Shown here piece after piece: positions 49,838 through 59,169 of a stretch of 64,000 nt of DNA (positions within the stretch are counted from its first letter, which is position 1; every line of letters begins with the position of its first letter). Source of the stretch: Sphaerulina vaccinii (taxonomy: Eukaryota > Ascomycota > Dothideomycetes > Mycosphaerellales > Mycosphaerellaceae); NCBI GenBank assembly GCA_022570795.1, contig JAKUDP010000009.1, positions 868,001 through 932,000 of the forward strand, in the 5' to 3' direction. The position numbers and the translations under genes are program-made. The notes below the pieces were generated by a model. It saw nothing but the letters and a program-made list of their open reading frames with translations. It ran no database searches and was not told where the DNA came from.

Positions 49838-51349
49838 TCACTTCTTCCAGTCCAGCTTCACTTGAATGCCATCCAGGATCGCACTTCTCTGCTGACGGTG
49901 ATCGTACAGATACACCGATTCGCTCACGCTCCTCCTCGTGTGCCAACTGTTTCGTGCTGCCTCGAACAAAACGAGATCTGCCTGGTCGCCAGCGGCGACC
50001 GCAAGACCGACACCAGCGTCCTCCTTTCTACCGAAACCAATTGCTTCCTTGGCCCTCGTGCTCACACACTCAAACAGAATCTCGGTGTCTCGCTTGGTAC
50101 CGGTTTGGTAAATTCCCACACCCTGACAAGCCAGGCTCAACGGGTCGCAAGAGCCCTGAGGCGTGAAGGCGTTGCCTATATTATTCACACCAATACAAGC
50201 ATTGAGGCCATGCTTCTTGATAAGCTCCGGCACATTGAGCGAGCCACGAACTTCAGGCTGTTTCCCAGTGCGCATCATGAACAAGTCGCTTGTTGGCAGT
50301 CCAACGAAGGACAAGGGCAATTGCGCACTGCGAATTTCGGTCGCCAGCTTCTCCCACTCCTCGAAGCTAAGAAGCGTAAGTCGACTACAGTGGCCCAGTA
50401 CGATCGTGCGCTTGCTCGTGCGATTCTTCCACTGTGCGTCCTTGAGCGCCTGTACCACGTACCATACAAGTGGTTCAATACTGGAGTCCAAGTTGTAATC
50501 CAGATGGAAATCAAGATGCAAGTTGCGCTCGACACTGAGAGCGATCATCCAATCCACATTGCGCCTCATCTTCTCTCTGTCGGATTCAACATAAGGTGTG
50601 CTCCCAATAGCAGCCACTCCATTGGTGGAAGCTGCCGCCTGCATTAGCTCACGTATCACCATGCCATCTTCATCGCTCTCGGAGGACGAGAAAAGTGGCA
50701 GCTGTGCAAAAGCACATATCTGTATCTTGCAGGTCCCAGCCTCTGCAGCCCGCTTCTGCAGTTCAAGCCCAGCTCTCAGACACTTCAGCTTTACCCCGGC
50801 ATCTACCTCGACGAACGCTCGCATGTGGGTGACACCAGCTGCGACACTCTCATCCACAAGCCGTTGCCCTCGCTCCAGGAGGTCGTCATGTTCGAAATGT
50901 GCCTTGGCTTTCCCAGTGAGGTCCATGGCTTCCTGGAAATCGCCCTTCTCTATCTGCAGATGTGCATACCTGGGATGAGATAGCAGGTATGCCTTGTCGA
51001 TGTGTATGTGCGGATGGCATAGCGATGGCGCTAGCAGTGCGCCATGGTGATCGATCGCGTCAGGCATGGACGGCGCATCTTGATGCTTCACCACGGTTTG
51101 CACAAGACCATCAGCAAGATGTACGTTCCACAGAGTGCCATTCTCCGTATCCGGAAGCGAGACGTTCTTGAGCACTTGGGCGTTCAAGCTATGCGGAGCA
51201 TCTCCATACACTCTGCCAGAGCTGGGTCCAGTCAGACCACCCGAGTCAGACGATTGCTGAACGCCGTCAACACCTGTGGAGGCAGACTGAATCTTGCCCA
51301 TCTCGGCATCAATGTCAATTCCATGCTGTCGTAGAAACTCGCGAGCCAT
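49838..51349 (-). CDS. Amidohydrolase-superfamily metal-dependent deaminase/hydrolase (CodA-like)
   Basis: Single-exon 503-aa protein. Amidohydrolase hallmarks are in order: LLAPSLCHPHIHIDKAYLL (HXH, H114/H116), VTHMRAFVEVD, HLDFHLDYNLD (metal/active-site His near 280), VLGHCSRLTLLS (His near 320), and ACIGVNNIGNAFTPQGSCDP. The last block is where cytosine-deaminase-like enzymes carry the catalytic Asp in a SDN-type motif; here it reads VNNIGN, with Asn in place of Asp. The C-terminal part (AAGDQADLVLFEA) is the usual beta-sandwich closing strand. The family deaminates cytosine-type or other cyclic amidines. The substrate is unknown, and the Asn raises doubt about classical deaminase chemistry. 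The first 50 residues are variable. Confidence 0.85.
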   Translation of the reverse strand: MAREFLRQHGIDIDAEMGKIQSASTGVDGVQQSSDSGGLTGPSSGRVYGDAPHSLNAQVLKNVSLPDTENGTLWNVHLADGLVQTVVKHQDAPSMPDAIDHHGALLAPSLCHPHIHIDKAYLLSHPRYAHLQIEKGDFQEAMDLTGKAKAHFEHDDLLERGQRLVDESVAAGVTHMRAFVEVDAGVKLKCLRAGLELQKRAAEAGTCKIQICAFAQLPLFSSSESDEDGMVIRELMQAAASTNGVAAIGSTPYVESDREKMRRNVDWMIALSVERNLHLDFHLDYNLDSSIEPLVWYVVQALKDAQWKNRTSKRTIVLGHCSRLTLLSFEEWEKLATEIRSAQLPLSFVGLPTSDLFMMRTGKQPEVRGSLNVPELIKKHGLNACIGVNNIGNAFTPQGSCDPLSLACQGVGIYQTGTKRDTEILFECVSTRAKEAIGFGRKEDAGVGLAVAAGDQADLVLFEAARNSWHTRRSVSESVYLYDHRQQRSAILDGIQVKLDWKK

Positions 51350-51894
51350 TTCTTCTTCTATCGTCTGTTAGATAGGGTCGGAGGGACCTAGACAGTGTCG
51401 TTGTAGATCAAGTTGCTTGCAAAGAGTAACAGGTAGAAGTAGAAAGGGTTTTATGTAGAATGACGCTCACAAGTTCTTACGAAGTGAGGTGAAATGCGGC
51501 CAAGCTAGTCCTTCGTTCCTTCCTTTTCCATCCATCTGAGATTAACAAGCAACTCACTGCTCCATCAAGGCTTCACTTTCGTTCACTTGCACCTCATCAA
51601 TGAATTGCTTGAGACAGCAAGTGACGCTGCAGGGTGAGGCAGGAAAGTAGGAGCGTGAATGTAGAGTAAGGAGGTACATCCAGCCCCTCTATTGACACGT
51701 GCAATTTCTTGCCCATCCATGCACGCACCTCCTCTCGCGTCCTCCGCTTCTTTTGACCGACCATCACGCGTCAAGCTATCTCCACACCTTGACATCTTGT
51801 CTTTCCATCAGCACTACCATCGTCAGTCTATCCAAAGCAAGAGCTTTCATCGCTCTCGAGGCTCAAAGCCAGTTTCGTCTTGGCGATCGGCAAC
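51350..51894. promoter_or_regulatory. Divergent intergenic region
   Basis: Promoters of the amidohydrolase (minus) and the BAF60-type gene (plus). The last 200 bases are pyrimidine-rich on the plus strand (ACCTCCTCTCGCGTCCTCCG), as in fungal core promoters. No other feature seen. Confidence 0.4.
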
Positions 51895-53616
51895 ATGCAA
51901 GCAAACTACCGGAATTATAATCGCAGTCCGCAGCAGGCGAGACGAGGACCTGGTAAGCAGCACGCTTTCGCACCTTCCGCGCACTTTGGAGTGCTATATA
52001 CCTTCTTCCTCCTCGTGCGCAACACGTATCTGTCCTCGCCATGGACCAGGCGCGCGCTCACCGACGGAAGATCAGCTTTGCTGACCTCGAGCGCACTTGG
52101 CGCAACGCAGGTCCCATGGTCGCACCACCACAAGCACACGCGCAGCAGCAACAGCAGTTGACCGCGGCGCAAATACAGCAGCAGCATGTCGAAGCGATAC
52201 GTCGTCAGGACCTTGCGCGGCGACAAGCGAAGAAGCCCACCGATCGCGAGATACCAGACGAGGTCAGTGAGGCAGTCGTGGGCGATGGCGTCGAGCGCTA
52301 CAAGAAGCTGCGCGATGCAGAGAAGAGACTGGACGCGATCATGATGCGCAAGCGACTCGACATCAGCGACAATCTACAGAGGCGCTGGACCCGGCGCGAA
52401 GGCACCTTGCGAGTGTGGATCTCGAATACAGCAGAAGGCCAACCATGGCAGGTAGTCGAGGAAGGCAATGCAAACGAAGATGGCATGTTTGAGCTTGGAG
52501 AGAGTCAAGCTACGTTCAAGGTCAAGATCGAAGGCCGACTGAAGGAAGACCCAGACGAGGATGAAGCAGACAAGGCGCCAGCAGCACATCGCCCGCGACT
52601 GAGCACATTCTTCAAGGCCATCACAATCGACTTCGACCGCAATCCGAGTTTGAACCCAGACGGTTACAGCCAGATCGAATGGCGCAAGAAGCAAGTCGCT
52701 CCTGGCCAGCCGCCAGATCCAAACGACTCCGAGAACAACTTCGACCAGCTGGCGTTCACACGCAAGGCCGACGAGAATATCAACATCACAATAAACCTGA
52801 CACGAGACGAGAAGAGCGAGCGCTATCAACTGAGCCCAGAGCTTGCCGAGATTCTGGACACCGATCAAGAAGACCGCGCTGGCGCAGTGCAAGGTATCTG
52901 GGAATACTGCCGTGCTATGGGACTACAGGAAGATGACGATAAGAGGAAGATCGTTTGCGACGCGGCACTACAGAAGGTGAGTACTCGCACAAGCGCCCAA
53001 CTTTAACTGTTACTGATGACTCCAGATCTTCAAGCAAGAGACGGTCTACTTCCCGTACGTGCCAGATCTGCTTCTGCATCACATGAAACCGCTGCCACCT
53101 ATACAGCTCAAGTACACCATCCGCGTTGACAAGCCTTACATATCTGGCACCAAGAATCCCGATTCGCCATCTGCATTTCTCAATGATGAGGAAGAAGAGG
53201 TCAAGGTTGATCTTAAACCCTGTCAGCCGACAATCTACGATATTCGCGTGCCGCTACCCAACCCGCTCGGTCACCAGCTGACGCGATTCCACACATCCAA
53301 GACTCACCTCAACGATCTACAATCCATTGTAAAAATCGACGACGATCTTGCGTTGCTGGTCCAGAAGACTCACCAGACCAATGCCAAACGCAAGTTCTAC
53401 AACAGTCTTTCGAAGGACCCAACCACTTTCATCAAGCGATGGACCAGTAGCCAGCAACGTGATCTCGAGGTCATTCTTGCTGAAGCTACTCGCGGTGGCG
53501 GCGAGGATGCAACTAACGAAGAGTTCCGTCGTGGCGGCAAAGATGGCGTCTGGGGAACCGACCTGGCAAAGGAGAGCGTTGGTCTCTGGCTTGCCCGCAA
53601 TCCCGGTAAATCCTAG
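51895..53616 (+). CDS. SWI/SNF-RSC complex subunit of the BAF60 type (Snf12/Rsc6/Ssr3-like, SWIB domain)
   Basis: Preferred model: three exons, 51895-51952, 52111-52976 and 53026-53616; introns 158 nt (GTAAGC...ACGCAG) and 49 nt (GTGAGT, TACTGATGAC branch, TCCAG). The product is 504 aa, beginning MQANYRNYNRSPQQARRGPG and joining a Gln-rich stretch (AHAQQQQQLTAAQIQQQ). Family blocks: KKPTDREIPDEV, YKKLRDAEKRLDAIMMRKRLD, LRVWISNT...QPWQVVEEG, FFKAITIDFDR, IEWRKKQ, RYQLSPELAEIL...GIWEYCRAMGLQ (SWIB domain), VYFPYVPDLLLHHMKPLPPIQLKYTIR, and the C-terminal coiled coil. This subunit bridges chromatin remodelling to transcription factors in the nucleus. Alternative: translation from ATG 52041, which lies inside the first intron but in the same frame as exon 2, giving a different N-terminus (MDQARAHRRKISFADLERTW). 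Confidence 0.9.
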
Positions 53617-56600
53617 AAGGATGATCATGAGCAATATTGAGCAGAAAGACTACAGTGCTCGACTTTCTCTCAACTCTCTGACCACGCGTATTACACAGCG
53701 CCACTCCAGTTCAGGCTAACAGATCAGTCCCAGACCTTCATCGCCCAGAGAAGAAACTCTTGCATGCTGACGCCTCTCGTATCGCCAGCCCTTCACTACC
53801 GCACTATGAGTAAGTTCATGTGCTAACTGTGCATCGTTGTCATTCGGAGACGCACAATGTTTCTGACGCCCGATGCTTCTCATGCAGCGAAGCTTTGCTG
53901 CCGGAAGTATATGTCGAAAGGGGACAATGGGCTCTGATCTGATCTGGGGCAGTGCTCTAGGCTCCCAACCTCATTCGAACCATGATGTCCCGAGTTCCAA
54001 GACATCAGAGACACGAATCTAGCAGCACAGCAGCGACAGCAGGTTGCAAGAGCTGCAACATTATACAAATGGAGGTTACAAGCAGTGGACCCGATTCATT
54101 GGTCAGGATGACTGGTCCGCTAGTGAAATGCCCTTGCCTTGCTTCTACCCTTCCGCAGCCAGTCACCAAGTTGTACGGGCTGTGGTAAGTGGTCATTGCC
54201 GCCTCTCCCCTTTTCGAGGCGTCTAGGCTGCTCCATCAGGACTGGTCAGTGTTAGTACACGACGCATGTTCCTACGCAAGCAAGCATTAGGTTAAGAACG
54301 TAGCAGAGCTCTCATGGACAGCAAGGTCTTATCGCCGAAGGGTGGGATTCAATGGAGACCTTATCCATCGAGTCTGGATCAGAATTCGGCGGCATATTGC
54401 TCGTGATCTCATTCGGCTTTGGTGACAGTCACAGATGTCCAAGTGCAATCGGTGTAGCCAAGCCTGCATAACCATGTGCACCCACATTTGCAACCACTTT
54501 CGATTTGCAAGCGCCTCTCTTGATAGGCTCTCTCTGAATGACGGACGCCTCCTGTGAGGAGGTGGGGGCCGCTTGCAAAGCCGCAGTGATTGCAAAAGTG
54601 CGTGAGAATGGTTATATAGCCAAAGACTTTCACATGCCAAATCTCCATCAACGCCTGACGTCGTCCGTGACGTCGCTGGAGATGATTATTTCGATCTCAC
54701 CTGCATTGCGAAGGATTACCGCCCTGCAAACTGCAAGCATTGTTAAACAAGGTCGGTTATTCTTATGCCATTAGGTCTTATTCCGATATGCAAGCAGGCC
54801 AGGACAAATTCTAGCTTGCCGAAGACAGCTCATCGTCCTTGCGATAGTGTCGTGTGCAACTGCAAGACTTGCCCACCGCGACCTTGGTGAAAGCGACCCA
54901 TTGACACTTTTCAAGCAGAAGATATTCCAGGAGTAGGGCACACAGACGAGCTTCGCGAGCAGAAAGTTGCTGGGAACTCGGCGTATGGACGAACGACTCA
55001 CATGTCGCCAACGACTCCGGCTGAACTCATTCAGCAAGAACAATATCAGCGAGCCAGACTCGTGCTTCATACGAGGCAAGCGTAATTTGTATCCAGCAAG
55101 ATACCTAGGTCGTGCTGGGTGGCTGATATCCTCACTACGCCGAGCATAAACAACGTCTTGGTGCCATGATTTGCAAGTCGTGGCCTTTGATTGCCTTGGG
55201 ATGGTGCGTGTGCATGATTACAGCTTCATACAATGTACGCCCACTCATCGTTTCCAACAAGCATGGTCATGATCTTCGTCACTCAAGCTGAACACTGCAG
55301 GACGTCTCGGAAGGCGAACCGATATCCCGACGAGATACGAAAATGGGGCCGACTCATGCTTGATCGTAGTTCCGATACAGCAGCAGCGAATTGAAGGCAG
55401 AATGCATGCATGCCATGATTCCATAAAGCTTGGTTGATATCCAGCAGTTGCCAGCAGTAGCCAGCAAGTGAGAGGCTGGAGAGCTTGATAGACTTGTTGG
55501 AGCTACCTCCGCTACTGCAGCTCTAGCTTTCTTGGACTATCCTCGGAGATTTCTACAGCGACGTCACAATTTCATGGATCCCTAAACATCCATGAACACG
55601 GTAGTTCTTCGCTGTGAATGAAATATGCTGGTGTTTTGCCAGTGAATGGTATGGCGCCTTTCTAGGAACAAGACCACGCATCGTAGAAGGCGAAAGGAGA
55701 TCCCGGGGACCTTCGCTTCGAAGATCGAAGAATGTCGCGAGATCGTGCCCGCTAACCGCTCTGCCGTTTCCATGGTGCCAAGACCCGGGCTTGTCTTTCA
55801 TGCTCTGCTCGATGTGAAAGGCCTGAATGTAGTGTGTGGCGAAAGACAAAGAGTGGAAGTAGGCGTGGGCATCCGTACGTCGAATTCATGGCGAAAGAAC
55901 GGAGAGTCGAGGCCGAATATTGTTGTTGTTGTTACGAGGCGAAACTGAGGAGTAGAGATTGGGTGGCGGTCCGAGCGTCTGCTTGATTAGAAACCTTGCA
56001 TCGCAGCATTTTCTCATAAGACTCTGACGTACCACGCTCACTCTCTTCCACTGACGTATTTCGCATCCAACAGAGCAGAGCGCATTGTCAATATCGCGTG
56101 AAAGTCACGTTGTACTACCAGAAGAAGCCGCGTGCGCAGGAAGGAACCATACAGCAATTTCTATTCTTCCAATTCGACCGCGTTTGGAGTCAACCGAGTA
56201 CGCCTTTGGGGAGAAATCTTGGACGGTCGCATCTTCGAAACAGCGCGAAAACCTACGTCACCATCAATCAAGGCCCAATATCCATCACCAGGACCAGCGG
56301 TTCATCAGCGGACGGGAAATCGAGTACTCGAGGTGAGTTCCAAGCCATCATTGAGCGTGTGGGAAGTCGGTCGAAGACCGTAACGCTCCTCCGTGAAGGT
56401 GTTGGTGAGCACGCGCAAGCGTTTTGCCACCCGCGCAGAGCAGGTCGTCACGCTATGTGTTCGACTGAACACGTCGTCTCCACGCACTTCCGCAGCCACG
56501 CATATGAATGCTGTCCATTTCCAAGCGTGTTGTTGCTGACTGGAGGTTGAATATAGGTGTAGCGATTACAAGAGGAATCGTGTGTTGAAGAAAGACGAGG

Positions 56601-56673
56601 CGTGAAAGAAGGAAAGTCGTAGTAGGCTCGAGGACTGCGTCACTGCAACTGCCACAATTCGACGTCATCCATC
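53617..56673. other. 3-kb gene-poor region upstream of the Atf1-type gene
   Basis: The longest gene-free stretch of the window. No frame over about 100 codons has recognisable content until the leader of the bZIP gene (one 150-codon frame at 56098-56550 looks non-coding). CRE-like cores are scattered: TGACGTC at 54656-54662 and 54668-54674 (12 bases apart), GACGTCA at 55560-55566, and a cluster near 56 kb listed separately. A threefold near-repeat of GCCAGCAGT lies near 55445-55470. A long non-coding RNA or an extended promoter is possible but not shown. Confidence 0.45.
56025..56667. promoter_or_regulatory. CRE/ATF-like sites upstream of the Atf1-type bZIP gene
   Basis: Four matches to the TGACGT core lie within 650 bases of the start codon: TGACGTA at 56025-56031 and 56052-56058 (same orientation, 27 bases apart), TACGTCA at 56254-56260 (reverse orientation), and GACGTCA at 56661-56667, seven bases before the ATG. 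TGACGT is the half site or core bound by Atf1/CREB-type bZIP proteins, so autoregulation is a natural reading. It is inference. Confidence 0.5.
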
Positions 56674-58582
56674 ATGGCAGCAGTCGCAACACGATCTTCT
56701 GCCAATTCACCACACCTCAATGCGAAGAGCCAGACATCGTCGCCTCGCTCCAATCGCAACTCATTGCCAGGTACGTTGCTGTCGCTGACCTGTTATTGCT
56801 TGTGACCACCCTTTGCGCGCTGCGATTGAAACGCGACACCACCCAGTCGCGAACATTCATCTGAGATTGCATCATAGGCCGATGCATATCACGAGACGAT
56901 CGCATTGACGCACGGCCTTGCTGACTATGATGGTGGTATACAGATACTGTGAAGAAGGAAGCGACTGAGAAGCCAGGTACGTCGCAGTCGCTGGCTCTTC
57001 GCGACCATGCGTTCGCCGGCAATAATGCCATTGGAGCAGCAGTGCTAACATGCATACAGACACATCAGTCCCCACGATCAAGCAACCAGAAGCAGAGGCC
57101 GAATCGCAAGACACTGGTGCTGCACCCGCCAATGCGCCGCTCGCTCCGCCGCCCAAACCCTCACAGAACGGCGACGGCGATTACTTTGGCTCACAACATC
57201 TCGGAAAAGAGCCCAACCCATTCGAGAGCGCCTTTGGCAATCCTGCCGATACTCCAGGCAAGACGCAGCTCCCAGGCGTGACAAGCTTGACGTCTCCAGC
57301 GTCTCTACTGCCAGGAAATACTCCCGGCTGGCCCGGTTCTCTTCGTTCAGGTCCACTCAGTCCGGCGATGCTCAGCGGACCGTCTGGCTCGAACGATTAC
57401 TTCAACAGCGATCACCATTTCTCTGGCAGCTTCCCGACACCGAACGAGTCCTCCCTTAGAACTGGTTTGACGCCCGGTGGTGGCGGGTCTATGTTCCCGC
57501 AGCCATCACCTAACTCGCAAGCGATCTACAACTCACTGCAGAGTAGCGGAGTAACTCCTGGAACTCTCGACTTTCATCGCACTGCCATGACTGCGCGTGC
57601 TCAGAACTCACAGAACACCTACGGTCTTGGTCAGCCTGCGACATCTCAGGCTCAACAAAACCCCAACATCCAACCAGACCTCGACAGCAAGCCATACAAC
57701 CCCAGCGGACAGACCGCACAATCAGACAATACCGACCCATTCGGCTCCCACCAGAGCAACGAGGCTGCAAACGGTCTGTTCATGCTCGCACAGGCTGGAG
57801 GCCAACAGCAACAGCGCAACGCTACGAGTTATCCTATGCCACAGCAAGGCTTTCAGCAGGGTATGCAGCAAGACCAACGAGGCGGCAAGGGCAGTATTGG
57901 CAGCAATATTTCTGGCAGCACCGAGCACGCAGATCAATACTCGGAAGAGGATAACAAGGCCAACGTGCGAAGCACTCGTGGCAAGAAGGGCACAGCTGGC
58001 AAGGGAGCCACCAATGGAAAGAGAAAGAACGACGAGACACCCGCGAAACAGCCTGCCAATAAGAAAGCTCGTGCTAGCACACAATCGGAAGAGCCAGAAG
58101 ACATGGACGACATGAGCCCTGAAGGAGACGAGATGGGCAAGGACGGCAAGAAGATGACGGATGAAGAGAAGCGCAAGAACTTCCTCGAGCGCAATCGGTA
58201 CGTTGGCAAAGCCTTGACGGAAGTGAATGGAAGTGAAGTCGTGTGCTAACAGAATGATAGTGTTGCTGCTCTGAAATGTCGCCAGCGCAAGAAGCAGTGG
58301 CTGGCTAACCTCCAACAGAAAGTCGAGATCTTTAGTACTGAAAACGACGCTCTGGCCGCTACAGTAACGCAGCTACGCGAAGAGATCGTCGGGCTTAAGA
58401 CGCTGTTGCTTGCCCATAAGGATTGCCCGGTATCTCAGGCACAGGGTATCTCAGGCATGGCCATGCAACAGATCGCCGGTGACACACAACACTATGCCAA
58501 TCCATACGGCATGGCAATGGGACAAGGCGGACCTGGCATGGGCCAGCAGCAAATGGCACAGGCTCAGATGCAGAGGAGGTAA
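56674..58582 (+). CDS. ATF1: Atf1/AtfA-type (ATF/CREB) bZIP transcription factor
   Basis: Four exons: 56674-56770, 56944-56976 (33 nt), 57060-58197 and 58261-58582. The introns are 173, 83 and 63 nt; the last two have CTAAC branch sites. All junctions keep frame and give LPG/DTVKKEATEKP/DTSVPTIKQ. The product is about 529 aa. The first 350 residues are Pro/Ser/Gln-rich with TP/SP sites, as expected of a stress-MAPK target. A Lys-rich nuclear signal precedes the bZIP: RKNFLERNRVAALKCRQRKKQ (basic region split by intron 3) followed by a leucine-zipper-like VEIFSTENDALAATVTQLREEIVGL. In ascomycetes this factor acts under the Hog1/Sty1 pathway in oxidative and osmotic stress and in development. 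The 3' end is ambiguous: GTAAGC at 58579 with a CTAAC branch and GAGCAG at 58637 could form a fourth intron, replacing the final Arg by Ser. Confidence 0.92.
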
Positions 58583-59169
58583 GCAAGTGTTGCAACACAC
58601 TTTCTTGCCTCCGACATGATGTCTAACACTTGAGCAGCTAGTCAGCTTGGCCCAGCAGTCGTTCGATCGTTCGTATGAGGGTACTGCTCACAGCTCCGAG
58701 TTCTTCCTCACGGTCCATCAACATGACGCTGCCGACCACAGAGCATGGTCGGCGTGAAATATACAGAGCGATACGGTTGCACTTCTCCAATTGTAGATGA
58801 TAACTTGGGTGGACTTGTGTCAAGTTGGGTGGCTTACAATGATGGCGAAGTTGGCGTTCTTATGGTGGTAACAATTACGAGATGGCAGATTCAGAGATGG
58901 TTGAGGTCTCTCCCGTGCTGCTTCACTGAAAGCTATATGGGTATGAGGCACAGGCTCAAAAGTGGTACGAGTAGTGAAAGCAAATAATGATATATATCTT
59001 CGACAACCATGACTTGTTCTTGATCATCGTCGCCTCCCTCACATTCGCTTTGCTTTGCATTTTACTTCGGACCCCTCTGCGCTCCCCACTTTCAAAACAT
59101 CGCGTCCCACTGCGCGTCCATCGATGTCTTTGCACCAATCTCTACTCTACACAACAAACATGCAACACC
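58583..59169. other. Intergenic: bZIP 3' flank and promoter/leader of the GCP3-type gene
   Basis: TATATAT at about 58989-58996 is a TATA-like element 175 bases before the start codon. The plus frame is open upstream from 58987 in phase with the downstream gene, but that stretch (a hydrophobic run then CNT) has no family similarity and is read as leader. Confidence 0.4.

Noticed and set aside
58987..59169. N-terminal extension of the GCP3-type protein with a hydrophobic segment
   Set aside because: No family similarity, a TATA-like element lies at its start, and the next ATG begins typical sequence.
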